Shown piece by piece: positions 54,160 through 64,000 of a DNA stretch of 64,000 nucleotides (within the stretch, counting starts at the first letter, position 1; every line of letters starts with the position of its first letter). A program made the position numbers and the translations under genes. The notes under the pieces were generated by a model. That model was not told the origin of the DNA, did not search any database, and was given only the letters and a program-made list of their open reading frames with translations. Where the stretch lies: the NCBI GenBank assembly GCA_034620365.1, contig JAQGEQ010000170.1:620001-684000 (forward strand). The letters run 5' to 3'. This stretch comes from Pegea sp. RAD2-039. Lineage: Eukaryota; Chordata; Thaliacea; Salpida; Salpidae.

Positions 54160-55780
54160 TCTATTCCAGTTATAATTCCAATTATTTTTTAATCTTTCTA
54201 AATTAATCAGCATTTTTTTTTAATTTTTTTATTACTTTTTTTATAACTCTTTATTATCTTGTCTTTTTAATGTCTATATATTTTTTAGCTATTAAATCCT
54301 TTTATTAATTTTAAAGCATCTTGTTTTAGTTTAATAATTTTTTTTTGTATATATATGCTGTAAAGTTTATTTTGTATTTTTTTCATTTTTGAAAGTAAAA
54401 TACTTCAAATTTACTTTATTGTTTAATAAATAATTTTACTATTCACTTTTAATCTCTCATATTGTTATACTCACTCCATTTGTTTTATATTCTTTGTCCT
54501 GAAGTTGTCCTGAAAATGTGTTTGAAGTTGTCTTTGTGCTGTTGGTTTTCTTATAAATTAAAACTGAAAATAATCATAAGTTTATTTGACAAATATTAGT
54601 TTGTGCATTTTGGTTTTTCATAGGTGATAAATAAATAATTATTAGATTAATGTGCTATATAAAATATAAAAGAACTAATTAAAAGTTATACTAGTGGCTC
54701 TTATAATATTTGTTTGCAATTTTTATAATGTAAAATCAGTATGATATAAAAGAATTTTGTTGAAGTGACTGAATATTGAAAGTATTTTATCTAATTTATG
54801 AAAACTTTTAACATTTGCATAATATTATCTGATCATGTAAAGGTATAGTTTTACTTATTTCATTGGAATAAGATTTACAGAGGCTTTGTATTATGTCGTT
54901 TTTATTATAAATATAATAAAAATTAATCTTATTCCAATTTAATCTGAGTAATCATTTACAAAATTTATCAAACGGTGCTCTGATTTTTAAATATTATCTA
55001 TGTCTCTGAAATTCTTTTAACTGATGCTTTATAAAAGGGGTTTTTAAGATTATTTACTTTTTTGTATGTTAGACATATATTAAAAATTATTTTAAATTTT
55101 AGAGAGTTTTCTTATTAATTTTTACAAAATTATCTTTTAAATTGTTGCTATTTATAAAACTGTGTTTAATTTGATGTTTATAGAAATAAAATATCTTTAT
55201 TTAATTATTATTTAGCATAATATATGATAAAATCTTATTAATGATATTAAAATGTTTTTCTAAATTCATTATAACTTTTATTTTCACAAATATAAATTGT
55301 TATTTATTCTTGCACATTTATAACATCTATCATCAAAATTAGTATTTCCGTTTTCTATTTGTCATTTCATATCTCTAAAAAACATATAAATTAAACTTAT
55401 ACTTGATATAATAAAACTTGTTTAAGTATATTTTATTAGATATGCTTCTAAGTTGATTTCTTAGTATTGTTTAATATCTTAGGTGTTTACAAACTCCTGA
55501 TTTAACTTATTAATTAAGTTATTTTAGTTAAATCTGGTATATTTTTACATTAGAATCTTAATTTGTATGTTAATTTCTTTATTCTAGTAATAATAATTAA
55601 CAGTTCTATATTTGTTTATATTTCTGCTTCATGTTATTAAAGTTTAATTTGAATTTCCAACAATATCGATTTATATTGATTATTTTTTTTCTTTTTGCAT
55701 AATCTTCATTTTATGATAAACAAAATTATCTTTATTTTATATCATTAAAATAACTGAAATTTAAATATCTTCTACTTGTA

Positions 55781-55797
55781 TTTTTAGACAACTTAAA
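55781..55797 (+). promoter_or_regulatory. Predicted trans-splice acceptor before WIPI
   Basis: TTTTTAG ends at 55787, leaving a 10-nt 5' UTR before the ATG at 55798. No upstream exon is evident in the long AT-rich spacer. Confidence 0.45.
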
Positions 55798-57338
55798 ATG
55801 AGTTTTAGCACATGTGAAGGTTATGCTAGTGGCGTGTTATATGCTAGCTTTTCACAGAATTTTTCTTCTTTAGCCATAGGGCGGTCAACAGGATATAATC
55901 TCTACCAGTTGGACTCAATTGATGAACTGAAACCTGTAAGTTCTACCATTTTTCTCATTCATGTATGACTTCATCTTAATTTTATATCTATTACACAGAA
56001 ATGTAATCATCAATTTTTGTAAAAGTTTTATATTTAGAAGTTTTATTGGTTTACTAATAGCACTGAATTTGTTTAGATTTATTCTGGTAATGTCAGACAA
56101 GTGTGCCTGGTTGAAAGATTGTTTTCAAGTGGCCTAGTTGCTGTTGTCAGCATAGACAATCCTCGCATTTTAAGAATGTTTAACTTCCGTAAGGGAATTG
56201 AAATTTGGAAAATGAGGTTAGAAAATTTAAATAGAAATAAAATGAGGTGATTGGTTAACTCGTCATATGTCCTGCTAATCAACTGAAAGATGAATAATCA
56301 AACAGTTATTTAACATATTAATCAATTACATCAGTCTTACATGAGTTCATCTTTTTCAGTTATTCGAACACAATTACAACGGTTAAAATGAATAGAGAGG
56401 TTTTTATAGTTGTTCTTGAAAAAAGCATCCACATTCATAGTTCAAAAGACATGAAAGTCCTCCATGTAATCAGTGATGCTCCTTGTAATGGTATCCTTGC
56501 TTTAAGTTCATTTGAAGATAAATCCTGGTTGGCTTATCCTTGTTCCCATGACAACGGAATGATACAATTATTTGATACAAAGCATCAAAAGAATGGATTG
56601 ATTATAAACGCACATAATAACCTAATAGCTGCAATATGCTTTGATCGAAACACAACTTTACTTGCTACTGCTTCTCACAAGGGAACTGTAATCAGAGTGT
56701 TTGGTTTGGATGGCAAGAAAGTTTATGAACTAAGAAGAGGGCTGACTAGAAACGCTAACATCTCTTCAATAACTTTTAATAGTAATGGAGAGTTCCTTGT
56801 GGTTTCTAGCAACACTCAGACAGTTCACATATTCAAACTGTGCGAAGAAAACAAAATACATGACAGCCAACAACGACCAGCTAGCAGTTCTTCATCAAGC
56901 ACTGAAGATAACAGTTGGTTTGGGTATCTCAACCAGTCCATATCTGCTATCACAAGCTACATACCTGAAACGATTACAGAAGCATTTGTACAAAACAGGG
57001 CTTTTGCAACAGCTAGATTGCCATTTACTGATCTGAAAAGCATCTGTGTTATGACGTCTATCAATAAACAAAATTATTTATTAGTAGTAGCCTCAGATGG
57101 TTTGATGTATATTTATCAAGTCAATGTAACATCTGGTGAATGTATTCTTATTAAGCAACATCTATTAGATGTACATCCGCCTTGTAAACCAATTACATCA
57201 CCTTCTAACACCTATGCAGATGTTATTAAAGGCTCTGGAGATGCATTAGTGGCCACTTCTACCATTGAAACAGCTTCAAGTTCTCAAGTTGGCTTGCCTC
57301 TGGACTACAGTGGCCAGTACCCTCCCATGCAATCATAA
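55798..57338 (+). CDS. WIPI: WIPI/Atg18 PROPPIN autophagy protein
   Basis: Three exons: 55798-55935, 56077-56216 and 56360-57338, giving 418 aa. PROPPINs are seven-bladed beta-propellers that bind PI3P on the forming autophagosome and recruit the Atg16 complex. The phosphoinositide-binding motif appears as LRRG (residues 217-220; FRRG is the common form) after the signature LLATASHKGTVIRVFGLDG. Also present: LVAVVSIDNPRILRMFNFRK, DMKVLHVI, WLAYPCS, and NTQTVHIFKL in the blade after the motif. The order fits the WIPI1/WIPI2 group better than WIPI3/4. The long loop after blade 6 (SWFGYLNQSISAITSYIPET) and the Ser/Thr-rich tail also match that group. AATAAA at 57346 is only 8 nt after the stop; a longer 3' UTR with another signal is possible. 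Confidence 0.92.
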
Positions 57339-58955
57339 GCTGTGCAATAAAACTTGTCTTTTATATAAGTAGCCTTTTTGTGTTAAGGTGTAAATATCGT
57401 TTGCTGTTAAATGAGCCGCTTGCGCCATTTATTTATCACTTATGGTGACTAATTGTGACTTGAAACTTCAAATTGTTATTGTTAAACAACAATAAGTGAT
57501 AATAATCATAAACTGGTTTTGTGGTTGTTGGCTAGTGGCTGACAAAGCTTGAACTCTGCAATATCGATGAGTCAATCCATATGCTGCTTATGTTGTCAAC
57601 TCAGCTGATTATTTGCACCTGATGGTAAACTTTGGTTTCTTTTTGAGGTTTCTCTCATCTAAATGGTGCTTAAAACTTTTCTTTTTTTCTTACCTCTAAA
57701 TCAATTCCGCCAACTTTTGTGTGTAATTTCAAGTACAATTATGTTTGGGTAGTTCTACAACCCTCATTTTTTCGATTGTTTATTTTCTGTAACTTTGTAT
57801 GTAATGTTGAAATCTTGTTTTTGTAAATTCCTTTTCTATTTGATCGTTCAATTGATCTTATTCCTTTCCTGAAGTTTTTAACAACATAAAAACCTCCACT
57901 TAAACCTGAAGTGTTCTGTTTATAAAGACCAAATTCACAATTATTTTAAAGCCAAAAACAAAAGATGGTTAGTTTTGTTTTTAAAATGCAAAGAATTAGC
58001 AATAGAAGGTTCCATTTAGGTAAACAGCTTCAAAGTTATTTTCTCCTAACAGTTCAAGCAGCAGTCATATACCATCCAACAAACCTTTTCTTCTAACAAA
58101 CATCCCTGTTTTGAAGTCGTTTGTTTTGTAATTTTTTTTTCAAACACGCAGCTTCTTAAAGTTTACTCCAAATTTGCCACGCTGAATCACAAGTTAGAAT
58201 GCTGTAACCTGATTGGTTAGTATCAAGGTGTGTTTTGGAAAATTTTAAGAAATAAAATGATCAGTTACAGAAGCTTTCAAGACTTCATCATCAAGTAATA
58301 TACAAGAAAATGTTCACTAATTTAGATAAGAATTGAAAACATGTTTATTATATTATAAACTTGTTTTGTAGTTTGCAAATTTATTAACTTTAATTGAATA
58401 ACTTTTCAATTCAAGTATTATTTACACGACTAAGAGGGCCTACTTATCAGTTTTATTGAAAATCATTTGAAACAGTTTATTGAAATATTATTTTAGTAAA
58501 TGTATTACAGTGCGTATTACCTGTTTTAACTTCCTTTAATTTGATTAAAGTCATAACTTACTATATAATTAAACAAAAATGTGAATTGTTCATACTAATA
58601 AATCAAATATGTTATTTATAGATGAAACTTGTAATTTAAACAATTTAATGAAATAATTAATTTGAAATATAACTTTTACATAAACTAATTTTCTTTAATT
58701 GCAATATTAGTTTCAAATAGATCTAGAAAATATAAAACTATATTCTTTTTAATATTAGATCATATGTTTAATTAAAAAAAAATTATAATTAAACTTTTAA
58801 AGAAAATAGAAAATACTAAGAAATACTTTGTTGTTTGTAAATGTTATTGAATAAATCAAATAAAAAGTTGAAAAACACGTTTTAGTTTTTAACGATCAAC
58901 TTCTAGCTATGTTTATCACGGATATATCAAAAACATTGATTTTTTATAAAACTGT

Positions 58956-59039
58956 TCACTCATTCTGCTTGTTGGTTGGCAGATGCTGATTAAACGGTAA
59001 CGTTTCTTCAGTTGGTTCCTTTCCAGGCTGTCTCATACT
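58956..59039 (-). other. Possible terminal exon
   Basis: After a T-rich acceptor (CATTTTGTAG on the minus strand) a frame reads SMRQPGKEPTEETLPFNQHL, then seven more residues and a stop. Composition is higher in G and C than the flanks. No partner exon was confirmed. Confidence 0.25.
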
Positions 59040-60188
59040 CTACAAAATGATAGAAAACACCAACAGATCAAAGCTAGACTTCTATTTAGTGGCGATAAAG
59101 TTGTGAAACTTTATGATTTTTGCCAACGTAGATGGATTTTTATTAGTTTAAGATTTACTCACGACTATTTTCTTTTATGGAATTCATGCCAAAAAATTGC
59201 TACTTGTATTTAAGTTTTAAACAGCCAAAATAAGGAATATATTTTCTGGTTTATTAGCTTCAGTTCCAAAAAATAAAATTTTAAGTTTTAGTTATAAACT
59301 GTAAAAATTCTTTTTTATTTCTCAAAATGCATTAGTCTTTATGTTTATGTTAAATTGAAAAATTGGATTTCTTTTTCAAAGCAAATTATATAACTCATAA
59401 AATTTATTTGAATTTGCTATGATTTATTATTAAAATTACTTTACAACATTTTTTTAATACAAAGGAACTTATCTATTTTTCATATAACTAAATTTTTAGA
59501 TATAATTTATATAATTCACACGGAAGTTTTTGTTTATTTCAATATTAATACAAAGATAAATCAAAATTTAATTGTTATTGTCATTTCATATTTAATGTGA
59601 TTATCAAGATTAACAAATATGTCACTTGAAATATACACATAACCTTGTTTTAAGTAATATTCCTAAAATGAAATACTGATAATAGTTAACTCAAACAATC
59701 ATCAAAAGTAGAACTAGTTCAAAACAAATTTATTAAAGAAATAGTTGAATAAATCTAGCTATTTGATTTACAAAATATCTTCGACTGTAAAAAGATTTTA
59801 GATTTGCTAGATCAATTTACAAAATTAGTGTACGGCTAATTATTCTTTGTCTAAACTGAATCAACGCTTATAAGATTCTGCAATTTAAATAATTGTTTAT
59901 AGTATATACTAGTTATAAGCTTTATAGTATATGTTATAATCTATCTAATTAACAAACAAAATGATTATTACAAATAAGTTTAATAAAAAGCAATATAACA
60001 GAAGTATTCAAAGATTTAATTTATAATTTTGCTGTCACTGTAGTGCTTAAACTATTTGATATAATGCATTGATTTATAATTAATTATTATCTATACACTT
60101 ACTTTCGATATTTAATTATCATTCAGTACAGATATTTTAATTAATTTACTAAATTATAACTACTCAATTAAATAGTTAAACAATTATG

Positions 60189-60279
60189 TTAGTTTTTCTC
60201 GAGCGTTTCAACCACAGACTCAATTTCAGCTTTTAATATCAGACTAATCCTTCTCAAATTACGACTCTCACCAAACACT
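60189..60279 (-). other. Possible terminal exon
   Basis: After the acceptor CTGTCAATACAG (minus strand) a frame reads VFGESRNLRRISLILKAEIE, then SVVETLEKN and a stop. It is protein-like and helix-forming but unrecognised. With 58956-59039 it may belong to one undetected minus-strand gene; the upstream exons were not found. Confidence 0.3.
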
Positions 60280-60460
60280 CTGTATTGACAGCATACAATC
60301 ATCTTTTTCTTAATGAGCAGTATACGTTTTGTGTTTTAGTTGAACATCTATTATACTGTATGTCTATATTTTATGTCATAAACATTTTAAAATAACCATT
60401 TGTGAGTTGATCGTCTTTGTTACTGAACAGAAAAGATCTGATAATTAAATTAATTGATAT

Positions 60461-60556
60461 ATATGTCATGTGTTTGTATAAGTATATATATATATGTGTT
60501 TATATAAGTATATATATGTGTTTATATAAGTATGTATATATATGTGTTTATTTAAG
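60461..60556 (+). repeat. AT-rich minisatellite
   Basis: About four imperfect repeats of a 22-26 bp unit, TGTGTTTATATAAGTATATA type, with variable TA runs between them. Confidence 0.8.
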
Positions 60557-61770
60557 ACCGTTGTAAAAGTTTTTATATCTGTTAAAAAAGGATATTGAAT
60601 TTTTGTATTTTTCTATACTGTGTAATTGTTGACTGTATGTTTAAATTTTGTTGTAAATCAAACGGAAAAAACATTCTTTATGAAAATGCTGCTTTTATAG
60701 CATTACTAAAATAAAATTTATACGCTGTTTGAAGTTACTAGCCAAAAATGAGTTTATTTGCTTGACTCTAAATCAATGTGAAAATAATTTTGCAGTGAGT
60801 ATAAAAAGCTAATTTTTTTTACTTTAAATGTTACTAAAATTATTATTTAAAATTGTAAGGAGTAATATGGAAAAATAATTTGCTTCACTTTAAACAGTTT
60901 ATTTAAAAAAAAATAAGCTTAAAATCCATGGCGGGACTTCCCCAAAAACCATGTTCTATAATCTCCTATATATTTTCTATACACTTAGAAATAACAGAGA
61001 AAAATATTTAAATAGAATTGTTTTTATAATAAAGCTCTGATTTGACATATTAATATTTATTTTGCATTAAGTATTCATTTCTTTTCCAGTAAATATATTT
61101 ATAAAGCTCTACAAATTATTTTTTGAGCTTTAAAACTAGTTATATTATTGTAAAAAGATTAATATTAAATAATTTAAGTAAAATAAATAGCTGAAAAGAT
61201 TAAATATTTACTATTATACTTCAAGCTGTCTCTTAAATCTGTTTTCTATTATTAATTATTATTATTGTTTAAGTTTAAGTAAAATAAAACCAAATTTTAG
61301 TTTTAAGTGAATATACAAAATGTTTCATACAATTTTGTCACTTTAATCAGTAAAAATGACAATTTAATTTATAATCAATTTATATCACATTAAGACACTG
61401 ATTTTAAAATGTTATATCAGTCTGGTTATATTATATTAAGTTAATTTAATTATTTAAATTTAACTTTTTTTTTTATTAAATAATCTTAATGCTTTTTTTT
61501 TGTAATTTTTTTATTTAAGATTTAATTTTATCTGTGCTACTCTAAATTCTACTTTTATCAGTCTTTTATTGTATATTAGAATAAAGTATTGTGTCATAGC
61601 ATTAAGTTGTTAATAATTTCTTATAAAATAAGTTTTGTGACCTTGTTAGTTTAACATTTTCCTAATATTCAAACTGGTTATTGATAAATTGTATTAGTTT
61701 TAAATTTTGTGTAAAAATTCATACTAAGTTTATTTTCCTCTAATTAAATTGAATTCAATAAATCAATAAT

Positions 61771-61784
61771 ATTTTTTTAGAAAG
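61771..61784 (+). promoter_or_regulatory. Predicted trans-splice acceptor
   Basis: ATTTTTTTAG ends at 61780, four bases before the ATG at 61785 (5' UTR AAAG). Confidence 0.5.
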
Positions 61785-64000
61785 ATGAATGCAGGAAAAT
61801 ATATAATATTAAGATCAAAATTGAATCAAATTAGTTTCACTCGTAATTCAATTACAAACATAAATAAAATTTTTGGTATAAACCAAAATGAAAAGCTAAA
61901 GAAGAAAAAAGATGCTCGCCAGACGATGATTAATTCACAGAATGAATCTATGACACATTCAATCCGTGGTAGCCAAGTTGTTCTCACAAGTTTTGATCAT
62001 AAACATAGAAATAACAAACTAGAAAAGTTTTTAAGTGATGATTTACTTTCAAATTTGAATGGGGTACCGGTCTCCGCTTCTATTACCAGCAACACTTATT
62101 CGGAATTTGAAGATGAACAAAGTTGCGAAGAAGATGAACAAATCACAGACATAAGTATAGTAGAAATTGAAAATAGGTATTTTTGAATATATTCTGTTTG
62201 ATTTGATATTTTTTGGTATTCTTAAATTATCTTTATTATTGAAGGGGAGTATATGAGAGCTTAGTCAAGGCTTTTGAGCAAACATTTTTTGTTTATAGAA
62301 AACATTCGTTTGATGAATGGAAAGAAATCATTTCTAAATATGGAGTTTTTTATAATTCAATAAATACTGACAACATGAAGTTTCAAGGAATCATCGATTT
62401 TTTACTTGCCAAAAAGTTTGTGAATCTTTCTGTGAAGCAGTAAGTTCATTTCTGTTATTAGTGAGAATATATACCTGAATTAAAATTTTACATTTTCGAT
62501 TTTAAATTATTTTGTATTGCATCTAACATTAAAATAAGATTAGATATTAGTTAAATTGGTTTAAATTAAAAACTAAATAAAAAAAGTTTTCATTAAATTT
62601 GTGGCTTGTTGTTTTGTCTAAACACAAATTTTCGATAATTTTATTCTTCTCACTAAAATATAATTTTCTTTTAACTTTGATTATAATTATTTGAAATATA
62701 ACAGAAAAAAGAAGATAGTAATTTTTTCAATCATTGTTGTAAACAATATTTAAAGATTCTTTCTTGATAAATTAAACTGAAAGTTTTTATGTTTTTTCAA
62801 CTAAATCTTAAAAAACTCTTTAAAAATTTCTTTTTGAATCTATTTTATCGTTCAAATGTTACTTTTGCTTTCTAATATTTTGGATTCCGTTTTATATTTT
62901 AATATCTAACTAACCAAAAAGTTATTATTTTTATGACAGTTTGCAAGCTGAGCCAAATTGGCATCAATCAGAATTAGTTCAATCATTTTTAGAGTTTATT
63001 TTAAGTCCAGAAAATATTGATTCCTGTCAACCAAGTTTAAGGAAATATATTAGATATTGTAAAGATATAGAAGACTATGATGAAATTATTCGAATTTTCA
63101 AGTAAGGATGAAAATAAATCGTATAAATTTGAAACTAATCACAAACTTGTGCTAGGATGTTTGAAGGCCAACTTATTTCTCCTTTTTTTTGTCGAACAAT
63201 TTGCGAAAGTCTTCAAAACTCGAAATATTTGGATGAATGCAAGAAATTAGAAAGAAATATGCGAAAATCTCTAAATGTGTTCACTAATACAAAAGCTTTT
63301 CAAGATGAATATAATTATCTTGTCAATTCTTTAGCTATTTGCGCGTTGAGGTGAATATTTGCTCATAAAAAATGATGCTGATCATCTAAACTATATCTTC
63401 TCAGAAATGATCAATTAGATACTGCTCTACAATGCGTTGGAAGTCTGCTAAAAGCATCTTCTGGTGGAAAATCGAAAATCTCTTTTGAACTTTTTGATAA
63501 GTTCTTAACTAAATTTAGGTTTCTTTAGTTTAATTTATTCGAATTTTTTTTCAACTTTGCTTTTTCTTAGATATACAAAAGACCCCATTGTATGGAAACG
63601 GAACAAAACTGTTGTAGAAAGCTTTCTAAAACTGCACAGTAAAACAACTAACATCTTTAAATCAGAAGATTATGCTCATAGAACAGTTGATTGGTTCAAA
63701 TCAATTCAAAACGAAAATTGGAGAGCCTCAAAATTTGAAATCTCTTATTTAAGGTTTGTTCTTATTTTATCGAAGATTTATAAATTGAAAATTTGATTCA
63801 GAAAACCATTTTGTCCTGTCACTGGAGTTCCTTTGCTTCCATCTGACTTAACTTACCATGAGTTCAATCATTTGAAAGAAATTGTTCTTCAAGTTATTAT
63901 GAAGAAAGTCTTTCATAACGTTCACTTTGATACAATGAACAAATATTCACCTGCCGCTTCTCAAGTAAGTTGCTGAAAACTTTATGAGAAATTATTTGAT
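61785..64000 (+). CDS. PRORP: PRORP/MRPP3-like mitochondrial RNase P subunit, 5' part
   Basis: Seven exons before the window ends: 61785-62176, 62245-62439, 62940-63101, 63156-63350, 63405-63518, 63571-63753 and 63802-63964, giving 468 codons so far with a donor at 63965. The N-terminus (MNAGKYIILRSKLNQISFTR) is basic with few acidic residues, as in a mitochondrial presequence. It is followed by an acidic Ser-rich linker and a long all-helical region that could be pentatricopeptide repeats (SFDEWKEIISKYGVF, DYDEIIRIFK, DTALQCVGSLLK). The last exon reads PFCPVTGVPLLPSDLTYHEF and NHLKEIVLQVI. That layout resembles the central domain before the NYN nuclease domain in PRORP, which removes tRNA 5' leaders. 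The catalytic aspartates would lie beyond the window, so the assignment is tentative; another PPR-type mitochondrial protein is possible. The gene itself is well supported. Confidence 0.55.

Larger units (their letters stand above)
52858..55797. other. AT-rich spacer before the WIPI gene
   Basis: About 2.9 kb with no exon-like frame. It contains the pair of diverged E-box-bearing repeats at 53376 and 54086 and otherwise long A/T runs. Confidence 0.55.
57339..61784. other. Spacer between WIPI and the PRORP-like gene
   Basis: 4.4 kb, AT-rich. It contains two exon-like patches on the minus strand (58956-59039 and 60189-60279), a TA/GTTTATA minisatellite near 60.5 kb and an isolated kappaB-like site at 60933. 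No complete gene could be built. Confidence 0.5.

Overview
The window is animal nuclear DNA. It is strongly AT-rich, its genes are split by short introns (often 45-60 bp) with GT-AG borders, and it contains a clear retinoic acid receptor (RAR) gene, which points to Metazoa and most naturally to a chordate. Almost every gene model has a T-rich 3' splice acceptor 2-38 nt before its start codon with no cis-spliced 5' exon evident, as expected for spliced-leader trans-splicing. RAR, an AT-rich genome, tiny introns and trans-splice-like starts together suggest a tunicate (ascidian-like). The species is an inference; no tRNA, rRNA or CRISPR was seen.

Layout: 0.4-3.3 kb (-) is a CFAP210/CCDC173-type coiled-coil ciliary protein. 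3.3-6.8 kb is AT-rich DNA with a decayed Ty3/gypsy-like gag fragment. 6.8-7.7 kb (+) is intronless snurportin-1, followed after 220 bp by a five-exon 163-aa gene (7.9-8.8 kb) that I do not recognise. 8.8-13.6 kb is the upstream region of RAR, with repeated TGACGTCA palindromes, two octamers, an NRF1-type site and a 52-nt hairpin. RAR itself (+) spans 13.6-16.3 kb. 16.3-25.4 kb is a gene desert. 25.4-32.9 kb is a young tandem array of a 2.65-kb unit (3.2 copies, the first lacking 1.0 kb). 33.0-36.2 kb (-) is a ten-exon gene encoding 409 aa, only tentatively assignable.

39.3-41.1 kb holds two broken copies of one non-LTR retrotransposon family. 41.6-43.8 kb (+) is uridine-cytidine kinase; 45.8-48.25 kb (-) is 4-hydroxyphenylpyruvate dioxygenase; 50.6-52.9 kb (+) is RMND1; 55.8-57.3 kb (+) is a WIPI/Atg18 PROPPIN; and from 61.8 kb to the right edge (+) is the 5' part of a gene resembling the protein-only mitochondrial RNase P subunit (PRORP/MRPP3). 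The remaining spacers are AT-rich with small repeats and a few isolated exon-like patches.

The genes are mostly unrelated housekeeping functions: snRNP import, pyrimidine salvage, tyrosine catabolism, mitochondrial translation and tRNA processing, and autophagy, plus one developmental regulator (RAR). All exon models were built by hand from reading frame, splice sites and family similarity. Every complete model closes in frame from ATG to stop.
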